Source of the DNA: Przewalskia tangutica
Taxonomy: Eukaryota > Streptophyta > Magnoliopsida > Solanales > Solanaceae
Direction: 5' to 3'
DNA length: 64,000 bases
NCBI GenBank assembly: GCA_029844215.1
Contig: CM056738.1
Coordinates: 71,788,093 to 71,852,092, forward strand
Below the pieces are notes generated by a model, which was not told the origin of the DNA, did not search any database, and saw only the letters and a program-made list of their open reading frames with translations. This document shows, in pieces, positions 22,682 through 34,269 of the stretch (position 1 is its first letter; every line of letters starts with the position of its first letter). The translations under genes were made by a program, and so were the position numbers.

Positions 22682-23028
22682 CACTCAACTAAAAAAGTTT
22701 GTGAATTGAGAACAAATGCTGCCTACATTAATCCCATTACTGGGCATGCAATTTTCCTCTTTATAGTTGTTAAGAACTAGAGTCAAGCTCAAGTTCAGTA
22801 TGCCTTCCGCTTCAAATGTTTATGATGTCAAGCAGGCGATTTTGGTACCTTTTTAGATTAGACACCAATTAGTCACAGTTTTGTTCAATGTTCCAAGAAA
22901 TTAGCATTTTTGGCTTGTGAACTTGCTTTCTGTAAAGTTCTGTTGTCTTTTGTAAGTGATTGGATCGTTGTTATAAATAATCGATACATGAGATTTTAAC
23001 ACATTTACTTACAAATTTTATCTATTGT
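22682..23028 (+). other. Probable 3'UTR and downstream spacer of the WD40 gene
   Basis: No reading frame. TTATAAATAATCG near 22971 is the only near-match to a plant polyadenylation signal. It ends at the TRIM-type element. Confidence 0.45.
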
Positions 23029-23291
23029 TGAAGTGTGTTACCAACTCATCTAAAAGCTTAAGATATTAGAGAGGATTCACTTAATTATATTATATCTCAA
23101 CATGTCCCTCACGTGCGGGCTTAACTTTTTTTTCATGGGCCAAACACGGAGAATTCTATTTATAATGGGTGCAGTAAGACTTGAACTCAAAACCTATGCC
23201 TGCTCTGATATCAAATTGAAGTGTGTGACGATCTCATATCAAAGCTTAAACTGTTATAGAAAATGACTTACTTATATTTTATATCTCAACA
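23029..23291 (-). mobile_element. TRIM-type miniature LTR element (263 bp)
   Basis: Two direct repeats of 74 and 75 bp (23029-23102 and 23217-23291) both run from TGAAGTGTGT to TATCTCAACA. They bracket 114 bp that carry a minus-strand primer site (complement GCTCTGATATCA at 23203-23213) next to the right repeat and a purine-rich complement of GTCCCTCAC next to the left one. This is the layout of a terminal-repeat retrotransposon in miniature, transcribed on the minus strand, without coding capacity. The flanking five bases do not match (attgt, cttac), so no clear target duplication is left. Confidence 0.72.
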
Positions 23292-23390
23292 CTTACCCGT
23301 ACAACATCTACCAAATAGAATAATCAAGATGATGCCCTCATGAATCTAACTTAACGAACGTCTGCAACAAAGCCTTTCTTTTAATGTTTC

Positions 23391-23490
23391 TGTTAAATAT
23401 ACATACAATATACACATGATATACATGTATATTGTATGTATATTGAATATATTTACATAGCCAAAAACGAGAAGGATTGGGCCAACATTT
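23391..23490 (+). repeat. Left part of an alpha-type LTR remnant (host of copia delta)
   Basis: Starts TGTTAAATATAC like alpha LTRs (TGTTAAAGTATA at 59137) and stops where copia delta begins. Similarity beyond the first bases is weak. The companion part is 57983-58148. Confidence 0.4.
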
Positions 23491-25028
23491 TGAAAGTATA
23501 TATTTATGTCCTAGAGACAATTTGTTAGGACAAATGTACTTTATACACATTCATGTTTATATTAATGGACATTAATATTATGACATTTGCAGTTGTTGAA
23601 TTATTAGTTGATTGTTTACAATATTCTATAAATGCATCCATAGATGTTACGTGGTTATTAATAATGTGATAACGTAACTCTTAAACTGCCTCGACTAATG
23701 ATCATCGAGAATGAGATATCGATGATATGTGATACGTCGATATGTGGTCTGCATCATATCCTTTGGGGATGTAGGATATCTCACCTGCTATGAGTTATGA
23801 CAACTTGTGATGGACACATGGATACTTTTGGAAGTATTGGTATACCTTGATGATGTATTGTTTGTTATAGATGTCTAAAGTAGCATCAACGTGTGGGAGA
23901 TAGAAGTCTTTAGACTTGAGGTCGATACGCGCCTTGTTTACAAAGTAATGTACTTTGATCCTGTCCTAAGCTCAAATGTCTTATAGGTTGAGACGCGACT
24001 TGTATTGGGTATATTGCGACGTAGATTAAAAGTGGTAGTTGAGCCAAGATTAGGATTCATTCCTCGAATGTATCTTCGAGAGAACACTCAGATTCTCATA
24101 TGGTATTAGATTTACTAAGTCGTTGGCCAACGCAGTAGACATATCTATGATATGGTCTTGTTGTCACCTAATATAGATGAGATATAATGATCAAGCCATT
24201 TGGATTGACACTTGGCAGATCCTAAGCTTGATCGAGTGTGTCGTGAATGAAAATATTTTATCTTCCCACATAGAGGTTCAGTTCACAGGTTTCGTGTAAC
24301 TATACTTCACATATTGAGTTCGTTTTCCGGCGCCGTCTAAGAGTTCCGTGTAGACCTTAATGTTATTAGTGTCGATATGTGAAGGCCTGTATAACACTAA
24401 GTCAATTGTTCCGTCGATTCAAGGATGTAATCACAGAGAATATAAATGTTTGATTTATAATCGAGACATTAGAATAAATAATGACGATTTAATTAAATCG
24501 AGATGATATTTCGGATTTAATAAAAATAGAAAGAGGCACAATTGGATAAGGGCCTAGGCTCGTGGGACCCAAGGTCACGGCGCCATAGCGCCGCAGGGCC
24601 ACCCACTCAGCATCGCGGCGCCACGTGTCCATTGGGTCCGAGTGACCCACTCTGTCTCGGTTTCTGGGCCTGGCCCAATTAGAAACCCTAGCTGATTTTT
24701 TCAGCTATAATTAGAGGGTTCAATCATTATTTTAAGACTCCCAATTCACTTGAATTATTCTCTGCTAAAACTCTATCGGATTTGCTAGCTTTCCGAAAGA
24801 GTAATTACATCAGAGTCTTGACTTGTAAATCGAGGAACGGTTGCGTGCTCACCTCAGTATACACTTGAAGAAGAAGATTTCAGATTTGCAAACTGTAAGT
24901 GTTCTATCGACGCATTACAGTTTCTATGTGTTTTCATTATATAATCATCCATTAGTTTGACCGCCCGTCGGGTTTGAAACATAAATTTTCAAATTCAGTT
25001 GCGTGTACGAACCCGACAAAACCCTACA
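23491..25028 (+). repeat. 5' LTR of copia delta
   Basis: TGAAAGTATATATTTATGTC to AAAACCCTACA, 1538 bp, closely similar to 56491-57982. A likely TATA box is GCTATAATTAGAG near 24703-24715 (GCTATAAATAGAG in the 3' LTR). A 62-bp GC-rich segment (24577-24638) bracketed by GGTC is missing in the 3' LTR. Confidence 0.93.
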
Positions 25029-25029
25029 G

Positions 25030-25041
25030 TGGTATCAAAGC
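25030..25041 (+). promoter_or_regulatory. Primer binding site of copia delta
   Basis: TGGTATCAAAGC, complementary to the 3' end of initiator-methionine tRNA, one base after the LTR end. It primes minus-strand DNA synthesis in this type of element. Confidence 0.88.
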
Positions 25042-25734
25042 CTGGGCTATTTTGTGTGATTATATAATGTTTATTAATGATTATATGTGTTAGAATTTGT
25101 CTAAATCTAATTTTTGTCGTTAAAAAACTTTAAAATCTTAAATCTCGTGAACGCATAATCCTTGTTCCTGAAACTATTGAACAATGATGTAATCGAAGAA
25201 GTCATTATGATCTAATTCTTCTAAGTTTATGTGCGTTATCGGTTCGTTTTCGAACATGATGCACTGAGATGAAGAACGAGAAGGGATTGGATAATGATCG
25301 ATGAACGTGTTGTTTAATAGTGAAGGGGTACGAGGTTGAATCTGCAAATCTGACCTTGAACGAGTTTTAGGATTTCGAAATTGAAAATTTTTGTGTTTCT
25401 GGGACAGAGGCGTCGCGACTCCACACTGGAGCGTCGCAACGCCTGCTAAGGTTTTGACGGCGGCGCCATAGCTCTACATTGGAGCTCCGCGGCGCTGAAG
25501 CATAAAATAAAATTTTCCAGTCACTTTCGGTGATTTTTCAAAAAAACATTCAAAATTAGAAACTGAAGTTTTAAATATTCAGATTATGATTCTAAAGTTT
25601 AAAATATTCAGAATCTGAAAATTATAATTTTTAATTAGACAGATTTGGTCCTTTTGGGTAATTCTGTAATTAACAAAGTTTCTAAAAATTAAATTTTTTA
25701 ATTTTGAAAATTGCTGATAGGTCCCCAAAACATG

Positions 25735-26395
25735 AATCAAGCTAGTTAATTGGAACATAGGGGTATTCAATCCCCGAGCTTCTGGGCCTTGAGAACCGAC
25801 TTTTCCGGCATAATAATGAAAGGATGCCGCCACCGAATGAAGACAATACCCACCATAGGGAAAAAGAGCAATTAGAGCACTGTAGTTCCCGTCCTATACT
25901 ATAGTTCTCGTCCTGCCTTTCCAACAGGAAAGACAGGTTTACGACTTTCGGAGGTTCAGTATGGGGAAGATTAAAGTGTACGTCACATTGCAATACGAAT
26001 AATTGAAAGAGTGCCATTTGACCCAACTAGCGAATCTGTTTACTGAGTCGACTTCCTAAAGCCAAGCCATCGATGAAGAACCTATCACCTACTGTCATGC
26101 CGCTTTAGAAAAGATACAATAGTTTCCGATTCCCCCGAGCTTAGGGGTCAATTACGGGGGAATCAGTCGATCAATTCTAGGCTGAGCTTCTAGTGAAAAG
26201 CCAACCTTATTGTTGAAAAATGCAAGAACTTGACTTTCTTCATTTCAGGTTTGAGATGATTTTTGCCTACCGGGCCTTTCTAGCCGCATCTGAATCGGCA
26301 TCCCTATCCATATGTTTATGCCCAGGGGCATCCAAATCCGAATTTGTAGAATCTATTGGGGAATCCCCATCCGCACCCGAATTGGCTATATTTAA
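25735..26395. other. Possible organelle-derived (mitochondrial-like) insert in the delta leader
   Basis: Composition changes from strongly AT-rich to balanced, with stretches such as CCTACCGGGCCTTTCTAGCC and GAGCTTAGGGGTCAATTACG that resemble plant mitochondrial spacer style. It is bounded by A/T-rich leader on both sides. No organelle gene was recognised, and the assignment is an impression from style, not an alignment. Confidence 0.3.
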
Positions 26396-26664
26396 AAAAA
26401 ATTAAAATTAGATTTTCTGAATTTAATAGGGTTCAAATTAAAATTTTAAATTCTTGAGAGACTAAACTGTAAATTTTGAAAGTTTAAAGAATTTCCTTAA
26501 AATCAGAAAATATTTAGGGACTATTTGGCAGAGATATAAATTTTAGATTTTAGACAAATAGACTCATGATTATCATTAATTGTATATAATTGAATAATAT
26601 ACATATATGCTAAGTATTTTAAATGTAAGCATTTAATTATTAGCATAGTGTCCACTATTATTGT

Positions 26665-26735
26665 CTGGGTAGGCGGCACCCAGTAATTGATTTACATAAA
26701 TGACCGCTATAACTGTCTGGGTAGGCGGCGCCCAG
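26665..26735 (+). other. Duplicated hairpin in the delta leader
   Basis: CTGGGT-AGGCGGC-ACCCAG at 26665-26683 and CTGGGT-AGGCGGC-GCCCAG at 26717-26735, 52 bases apart. Stem of six, identical seven-base loop; the single stem change keeps a G-U pair. Both are followed by TA(A/G)TTGAT. Confidence 0.7.
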
Positions 26736-27456
26736 TAGTTGATTAAAACCATCTTATATCATGCCTATTGCGTTGATGGTTTCTCATCTAAATGCGTTTT
26801 AGAAATTGCATGATAGGATGTCATATGAAATATGACATGAATGTTGATCTTGGTCGAAATCCCCAAAAACTGAAAAATGTTCCCCAAACATTGAATACAA
26901 GTCTAAAATTAAAACGCGTCATCCATTATAATTGTTAGAGTGCAAAATCCTTTTCGTCGATACGAGTATTTATGCCAAGGCATTTTCTCTAAGTCTACGA
27001 GGACTCAGACTCTTTCATAGATGTGTTAAATGTAAAAGTAGATGAGAAATTTTTGTGGGTATTTACACCAAAGTGCTTGCTCGCAATGACCAAGTTTAAT
27101 TAGATACATAAACGCAGTCGTGTAATGGGGTTGACTTGCTTAGACAAATCTTGGCACCAAAGTGTCGGACTAATCTAAGGACGCAAGATTAAAATAAATT
27201 ATTTAATCAACCAAGAGTTGCAAATAAGCTTTGCAATTGGTTTAGGACATACCAAAATGTGTTATTGAAGTTATCAGCTAAAGCAAACACGGATATAACA
27301 TAGGTTTGGATCTTGGCCCATTATGACCTTAAAATAATTTTAGGTTAGTATTCTACCTTGAAGTCGTAGAAGTATGCTAAAATAGTGAGAACTAATTAAA
27401 CAAAAGACCATTTTAATTAGCCTAATGTTCTCATGTTGTCTATCTAATTCTTCAGA

Positions 27457-28290
27457 ATGTCGAGCCTATTATTGAAAATGAACAAACTCACCTGACCAAA
27501 CTATCTGGATTGGCTTAGGAATCTAAGGATTGTCCTAAGGCAAGAAACAATTGAATATGTGTTGGACAATGTATTCCCCACAGTTCTTGCCGAAGATTCT
27601 GCAGAATATGTCACATTTGATAAGGTAGCCTACCATAAGAACTTAGATGACGCCACTTCAGCATGATGTGTCATGTTGTCTTCCATGTCAGTGGAACTAC
27701 AGAGACAACATGAGAACATGGTCCCTAACGAAAAATGCTCAAACACTTGAAGAGACTCTATGACTCTTAGTCCCAAACTATGGTTTATGAGTTGTTGATA
27801 TAAACTTTTCAAATGTAAGCTAAGTGAAGGGAGCCAAGTGTCTCAACATGTGTTGAAGATGATAGGGATGATAGAAAGGCTGGCCTCGATTGGTATAAGA
27901 CTACAAAATAACGTCGCTTCCACTCTTATCCTGAACTCTCTCCCTCGTCCGTTTGAGAATTTTATTGTATACTACAATATGAACGGAACAAAGGCGAGTC
28001 AGTCGGAGCTGCATAACATGCTAAAGACCTTTGAATCTTCAACTTCCAAGAGCAAAGTTATGCTCACGATGAGCTCCTCTAGCCGGCCCAAGCCAAAAGG
28101 TAAGAAATGGTTGAAGAAGGACAAGGTAGTCGCTGCGCCCTCATCTATGAAGCCTAAGGGAGGTGTGAAGAAGAAAAAGTGATTCCGGCCAATGATGTAT
28201 GCCTCAACTATAATAAGAAGAGGCATTAGAAGAAGGACTGTACTGCTTCAAAAGGAGGGAGGGCACCAGATGCTTCTACCTATAGTGGAC
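27457..28290 (+). pseudogene. copia delta gag
   Basis: Starts MSSLLLKMNKLT at 27457. Reads NYLDWLRNLRIVLRQETIEY (the NYxxW gag motif), VFPTVLAEDSAEYVTFDKVA and, after several stops, MIGMIERLASIGIRLQNNVA, LILNSLPRPFENFIVYYNMN and SELHNMLKTFESS, typical of UBN2-type gag. A Lys-rich tail (KPKGKKWLKKDK) precedes the stop at about 28180; the zinc-knuckle region beyond it is decayed. At least five stops. Confidence 0.85.
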
Positions 28291-28369
28291 AAGGTATGTA
28301 CGACATTGAAATTAATATAAATATTCAATGTACAAAACAAACGAGCTAAAATAAGTAAAAGAAATTCTA

Positions 28370-29110
28370 CCTACCTGTGGCATTGTAGACTTGGTCATAT
28401 CAATCAAACAAGGATAGAAAGGTTAAGAAAACTTGACTACCTCAAACCATTTGACATAGAATCTTATGGTAACTGTGAATCATGTTTGAAATGTAAGATG
28501 ACCAATAAGCCTCTTTCTGGAAAGGGGGTACGAGCCAATGAGGTGCTTGAGTTGGTACATACTGACGTATGGTCCACTCAAGCTAGATGAGGTTTCCCTT
28601 ACTTCATCACTTTTACAGACGACTTGACAAGGTATGAATATGTGTATATTATGAAATACAAATCCGAGGCTTTCGAAAGGTTCATAGAGTACAAGTGTGA
28701 AGTGGAGAAACAACTCGCAAAAAGTATCAAGACTCTTCGATCTGATCGAGGGGGTGAATACTTAAGTAAAGAATTTTTTAGATTACTTGAAGCTACGTGG
28801 AGTTCATTCAGAATGGACACCTCCTGGAACATCACAAATGAATGGTGTTGTTGAGAGGAGAAATCGAACCCTACTTGATATGGTTCGATCCATGATGAGC
28901 TTTTCAGCTTTACTACATACCTTTGGGGATATGCTATACAAACCTCAATATATGTTCTGAATAGGGTTCCTTCCAAATCGGTTGAAAAGACGCCATATGA
29001 GATATGGTGTGGGAATATGCCAACTCTTAGACATGTGAGGCCTTGGGGGTGCCCTGCATATGTCAAGAAAATTCTCACTGATAAGTTGTAATCCAAGAGT
29101 TAGAAATGTT
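28370..29110 (+). pseudogene. copia delta GAG-pre-integrase and integrase core
   Basis: YLWHCRLGHINQTRIERLRK (28374-28433) is the GAG-pre-integrase signature, and CESCLKCKMTNKPLSGKG completes the zinc region. Integrase: LELVHTDVW with the first Asp, TDDLTRYEYVYIMKYKSEAF, IKTLRSDRGGEYLSKEFFRL with the second Asp, and, after a frame change near 28785, NGVVERRNRTLLDMVRSMM carrying the Glu. The C-terminal part shows PYEIWCGNMPTLRHVRPWGC. Stops at 28588-28590 and 29089-29091 inactivate it. No protease signature was found between gag and integrase. Confidence 0.87.
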
Positions 29111-30767
29111 ACTTTGTGGGGTATACAAAGGAAACTAAGAGATACTATTTCTATTTTCCTAGTGAACATACGATCATTGTTTCTAGGAACGCAACTTTTC
29201 TTGAAGAAGAATATGCCTACAAGGAAGAAAGTTGCACAGAGATAGAACTTGAAGAAATTCAAGAACAACAAAGTAACATAGTGGTTGAATCCTTGCCGAA
29301 TGATCAAGGCAAGAATTCAGTGGGAGCTTTTGGCGAAGATTGGGTACTTAGGATACGCCCTTCGTCCCGTGGGAGTGTTGCGAGGAATGATGCAGAAATG
29401 CAAGACCCTCTCCTACACAGACCTTGGGAGCAAGTGCAATGAGTGCACCTCCTCTCATTCAGGAAAGACATGAAAATGATATTCCTGAAAGCTCTCATAT
29501 TGGTGGATCAACCAACACACAAGAACCTTCTCACAATCAGAACATACCTAGAACTGAACTACAAAACAATCAACTTCGTAGGTTGACTAGAATTCATCGT
29601 CCTCCAGAAAGATTAAATGTACTTGTGGAAACACATAATGAGATAAATACTCCAGATGATGATGAGCCTACAACCTACAACGAAGCAATGGTGGACATTA
29701 ATTTGAAGAGATGGCAAGAAGCCATGAAATCCGAAATGGAATCTATGTATATCAATCAAGTGTGGAACTTGATTGATTAGCTGAATGGGGTTAAACCCAT
29801 AGGATGCAAATGGTCTTCAAGAAGAAGATTGATGCATCTGGCAAGGTTCAGACTTATAAAGCTAGACTAGTGGCTAAAGGTTTTACTCAGCGTCCTAGCG
29901 TGAATTATGATGAATTTTTTTTCACCGGTGGCTAAGATAAAGTCTATTCGGATTTTGCTTGCTATTGCTGCACATTACGATTATGACATTTGGCAGCAGG
30001 ACGTCAAAACTGCATTCCTCAATGGTAATCTAATTGAGGAAGTGTATATGAAACAACCCGAGGGTTTTTCATCTGAGTCCAGACCAAATGCTGTGTGCAG
30101 GCTACAGAAGTCAATTTATGGGCTTAAGCAAGCCTCTAGGAGTTGGAACATTTGTTTTTATAAGGCTATCAAATATTTTGATTTCGTTAGAAGCAAAGAG
30201 GATTCTTGCGTTTATATCAAACACAAGGATGATGGTATTGTCTTCATTATTATATATGTTGATGACATATTGATAATGAGAGACAATAAAACTCTCATGC
30301 ATTCAATTAAGTATTGGTTGTACAAGATCTTCATGATGAAGGATTTAGGTGAATCCTGCTACATTCTGAGAATTAGGATCTATAGAGATAGACCTAATAG
30401 ATTGTTGGGGCTGTCACAGTAAATCTACATAGACAAAGTGCTTAGACGTTTTTCTATGGAAAATTCCAAGAAAGGCGGTCTTTCAATGGGTCAAGGCATC
30501 AAGTTATCTAAGAAGGATTGCCCTGCTGTAGAACTTAAGCGCATGAAGAGGGTCCCATATGCTTCGGCTATAGGATCAATCATGTATGACATGACTTGTA
30601 CTAGGCCAGATGTGGCCTTTGCACTTAGTATGACTTGCAAGTTCCAACAGAATCCTGGTGATGAACACTAGAAGACAGTCAAAGGTGTTCTTAAGTATCT
30701 TAGATGTACTAAAGATTACTTCTTGGTCTATGGTGGAGACGAAAAGCTAGTTGTTACTGGATACACT
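29111..30767 (+). pseudogene. copia delta integrase tail, reverse transcriptase and RNase H start
   Basis: The linker reads RRLTRIHRPPERLNVLVETH, then the RT entry INLKRWQEAMKSEMESMYIN. A stop at 29778 and a frame change in a T-run near 29917 precede FSPVAKIKSIRILLAIAAHY, IWQQDVKTAFLNGNLIEEVY, LQKSIYGLKQASRSWN and the catalytic IIIYVDDILIM (YVDD at 30255-30266). The thumb region has YASAIGSIMYDMTCTRPDVA. The RNase H start VYGGDEKLVVTGYT is cut at 30767 by the gypsy insertion, with acact duplicated. Confidence 0.9.
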
Positions 30768-31261
30768 TGTTACACCCCGTAAATTCAAGAGGTTAAGTTA
30801 AGAACATACGAAAGGAAATAAGATTTGAATTTGGAAAGTTGGGTTGGCAAAAGGTTGTGGGCAGACTTTCAGTCAACTTTGGAGTGGTATATCTCCTAGT
30901 TCTTTAGGAGTTTTGAAGAGTTTTAAAAGATTAGTATGAAGTTCGTTGAATCTAGTTTCCAACGCAACAAACCGTTCGTCGATAGGACATCGGAGTCAAA
31001 AGTTATGGAAGTTTCAAGTTTGGTGCGTGATCGAGCAAAGCAGCGATTTCAGTTGAAGTGCAGCGCGGCCGGAATCTGAGGCACGCGGCGCCGGTTGTTC
31101 TGGGGGTTCGCAGGGGTTGCAGCGCCGCGGCGCCGGACTCCCGGGCCGCGGCGCGGAATCGAGGGCGCGGCGCGGAATGCGAGAACTTTTCGGAAGTGGC
31201 GTGGCCATGGATTTTCTTGTGATGTGAGGCGAAAACAGGGGATATTTTTGTTTTAAACCTA

Positions 31262-31342
31262 TGGGAGGGTGACAAGTGTCCCTCCCATCCTTTTTATCTG
31301 AAAGTGGTCCTATTTTAGGGCCAAGTCTTGGAAGACTTGGCC
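31262..31342 (+). promoter_or_regulatory. Promoter-proximal inverted repeats in LTR A
   Basis: First an imperfect palindrome GGGAGGGTGACA-AG-TGTCCCTCCC (31262-31287), then TATA-like CTATTTTA (31310-31317), then GGCCAAGTCTT-GG-AAGACTTGGCC (31319-31342, eleven perfect pairs). LTR B carries the same (36462-36485), and element D has TGACCAAGTCT-ACA-AGACTTGGTCA in the matching place. Confidence 0.7.
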
Positions 31343-31564
31343 ATTTCATTTCAAACCCTCCCAAGAAAGATCCTCTCCCTTCTCTCTTGATATTTTGAAG
31401 AAAACCTAGCCTAAGAGGAAATTGTTGGAGCGGCGGCAAGAAGGAAAAGTGTGGGTAAACTTGTGGGAAGCGCTGGTGGGCGATTTTGACGGAAAGAGGT
31501 GGAGGAAAAAGGGGCTTTTGTGGGCTATTCCTTAAGGTAAAAGTTTCCCCTTTCTCTTGGTTAT

Positions 31565-31705
31565 GAGCCTAAGGCTGTTATATTTTAGTAGTATAGATGT
31601 GAGCCTGAGGCTGTTATATTTTAGTGATTTAGAATTGAGCCTAAGGCTGTTTTATTGTAGTGGTATAGAGTTGAGCCTGAGGCTGTTTTATTGGAATAGA
31701 TTTGG
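31565..31705 (+). repeat. Four 36-bp tandem repeats in LTR A
   Basis: GAGCCTAAGGCTGTTATATT-type units start at 31565, 31601, 31637 and 31673. The same array is in LTR B from 36704. It can be translated as a 12-residue repeat (SLRLLYFSSIDV and variants), but nothing shows that it is. Confidence 0.9.
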
Positions 31706-33039
31706 GTCGTCGCATGTTGTAAAGGGAGATTGTAATTATTGAAGATGTCTAGGGCTAGATATCATGTTAGACTTAAGAACTTGGATTGGAAAGAGTTGAA
31801 AGGGGTTTAGTATTGGTTATATTGTTGTCCAAGAATGGCATGGAAAATATTGGTTTATTTTGTGTAGTTGTGGGGCGGAATTTTACACGTATTAGTAGGC
31901 GTGTAATCCCCTTGTAATTGCTGAATGAATTGAGCCTTAAATGTGGCGTTGGTTATTGAATTTCGGCCTTGAAAAAGGGGCATGGTAAGTAGAAACAAAG
32001 GAAGTGTTGTCCAAATTTCCCGTAGAACAAGGGACTTTTCATTAGAAAATATTACGTTGGAGCTAGAAGCTAATAGACGTATTATGGTCATTATAGGTTG
32101 ACATCTACGGATGGCATATTGGAATTGGCAAGTGGATTAAGCAAAAGAGGTATGTAGAACTCTTCCTATCTCTTGAGCATGAGTAGTTATAACTGTATGA
32201 TACGGTAGACGTACGTGATTTTAAATGAAGTGAAGTCATTTGACATATTTGACTTGTTTTAAGGATGTCTAGTTGGTTGAGTTAGAGAATTAGCTCACAT
32301 GTTCTTAAGGAAGAGTTATAAGAATGGTTTATCCTAATAAGGTAGACAAGGATTTCTTGACATGATCAAGTATAGAATACTAGATTCGGGAAGTATTGAT
32401 TCTTGAACTATTCTAAAGATAAGGGACCTGATTCCTAAGTTAAGAAACTTGTTTTCTAAGTTAAGATTTTTGAGGTATTTTGAAAGTAGTGTAGCTTGAA
32501 TTGAAGTACAAGCCTCTTGGTTATAGAGAGAGCAAAGTGGTCTAAGACATAAAGAGTTATAACGGCTTTATGGGAAGTTAGTTATGACGGCTTTATGGGA
32601 GGATAAGGATGTCTTGGTTCTAAAGCATAAAGTTAGTATAACGGCTTTATGGGAAGTTGGTTATAATAACTTTATGGAAGCTTAAAGAAATGGTTTTCTC
32701 GAATAAGGTAAGCCTAGATAAAAGAATGGATACTAAGAAAGGCAATTCGATTTAAAGGCATCAATTGCTTAAAGTTTAAAATGAGGGTCACTTGAGTTAG
32801 AAGCCGAAGCATATTTCTAATAGTATAGTGACTTGTTTGAAATGTAGGTAAGCCTTGATACTACGGGTGTTAGTATCTTGGGGTCTTATGTGGAAAAGGG
32901 ATCTTGGAAAGAATAGAAATACATAGTACTTTGGGTTGAATTTTCCCAGGACTTGTTAAGTGATATGGAAAGTGCCTAAGGTCGTAAAATGAGATCCATT
33001 TTGTATGTTAATGAAAGTCTAAAGAAGTTAGGAGCTTAC

Positions 33040-33320
33040 TTGGGCGTCGCAGTCGGTGATGGAGGATTCCACGGGTATGCCTCATTGCCTCATATGAGTC
33101 TACACGGACGTCGAAGCGGTGATGTGGGATTCCACGGGTATGCTCCCCTGGTCATAGTATGAGTTTACTTGGATGTACCGACAGTGATGCGGGATTTCAC
33201 GGGTATGTTTCCATGGTCTTAGTATGAGTTTACCGGGACATACCGTCAGTGACGTGGGATTCCACGGGTATGCATCGGGGACATGCTTACGATGAGGGAT
33301 TCCGAGGCATGTAGTTTGAG
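33040..33320 (+). repeat. About 60-bp minisatellite in LTR A
   Basis: At least five units contain GTGATGTGGGATTCCACGGG followed by TATG and a variable TCATAGTATGAGTTTACTTGG part. The same core in reverse complement makes the arrays of element D. Confidence 0.8.
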
Positions 33321-34177
33321 GGGTAAGAGTATAAATGAGGGGTAAACCCCCAAGATCGTTATACCACCTGGTTCCGTGGATTTGCTACCCACGATGCGAG
33401 GAATACCTCATGAAGTCATGTACCGAGATGAGGATTCCACGGGCATGATATATGTATATATGTATGTATTGTGTATGTATGCGAAGCGGTGAGGAAGGAT
33501 GCCACAGCGCGTCACGAGTTAGATTTTTCACCTAGCGGTCGGCGGTGATGGGAATCCAGCGCGCGCTTGGATATTTGGTGGGGTTCATAGCCCCGGTGTG
33601 ACTATGGTTCATATGTTGAGACAGTGTATAAGGTAAGCCGACTTTCATTACTTCCACTTCGGTGAGGCCTGATGTCTTGTTAATTTGGTTATCATATATG
33701 TCTTCCTGTACTTTTGACTATTATGATTTAAATTCTGATGCTGATTTTGCATACTTGGTACATATTTTGTCTTGACCTCCTTGAGGCTGCGTTCATGCCA
33801 CGAGTTGAGGTACATAGCTTGGCGATCCACACTCGTAGGATCACCGCTCGGCTCGAAAGCTCAATTTCTCGGAGGCTTTGTTTTGGTATGGTTCCTCAAG
33901 TCGTTGACTTTTGTACATTCGGGGTATGGCGGGGCCCTGTCGTCACGGATTGTTATGTAAACTCTTAGAGTGCTGTAGTCATATCTTGTGGGTCACTTTA
34001 TAAAAAAAAATTTAGAATGCTTCTTTGTTGGATTTGTTTATATCCAGGAGGTAGCCTTATCGGTGACCTATAATTTATTTCATTGTTTAAGTTTATGTAT
34101 GTTCCATTGTATATCTCGATGTATACTGTAAGGGTGCCTGGTAGGGCACCAATCGCGAGCAGGTGGTCGTGACAAAA

Positions 34178-34192
34178 GTGGTATCGAAGCGA
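34178..34192 (+). promoter_or_regulatory. Primer binding site of gypsy AB
   Basis: TGGTATCGAAGC at 34179-34190, four bases after the LTR end GTGACA. A tRNA-iMet-type site; A/G changes from the usual TGGTATCAGAGC. Confidence 0.8.
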
Positions 34193-34235
34193 TTAGTCCT
34201 CGGAAAGTGTCTATAGGCAGTGTCTAATAAGTCTT

Positions 34236-34269
34236 GATTATTGATGTGTTGTGCACCACATCTATAATC
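34236..34269 (+). ncRNA. Covarying leader stem-loop (gypsy AB)
   Basis: GATTATTGATGTG - TTGTGCAC - CACATCTATAATC: twelve pairs and one T-T mismatch, loop with the palindrome GTGCAC. It lies about 45 bases after the primer site, ahead of gag. The homologous hairpins at 42755-42788 and 52298-52331 keep the pairing with different bases. Confidence 0.7.

Larger units (their letters stand above)
25042..27456 (+). other. Unusually long (2.4 kb) leader of copia delta
   Basis: Copia leaders are normally short, so 2.4 kb between primer site and gag is exceptional. It holds a pair of GC-rich inverted boxes (25407-25497), a GC-neutral block with organelle-like composition (about 25735-26395) and two near-identical hairpins (26665-26683, 26717-26735). 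No translatable gene was recognised. Confidence 0.6.
30768..34174 (+). repeat. LTR A (5') of gypsy AB, 3407 bp
   Basis: TGTTACACCCCGTAAATTCA to GGTGGTCGTGACA. Contents in order: GC-rich module (31060-31180), two inverted repeats around a TATA-like CTATTTTA (31262-31342), four 36-bp repeats (31565-31705), repeats of ATAACGGCTTTATGGGAAGT (32560-32670) and a minisatellite of about 60 bp with GATTCCACGGGTATG (33040-33320). Confidence 0.92.
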
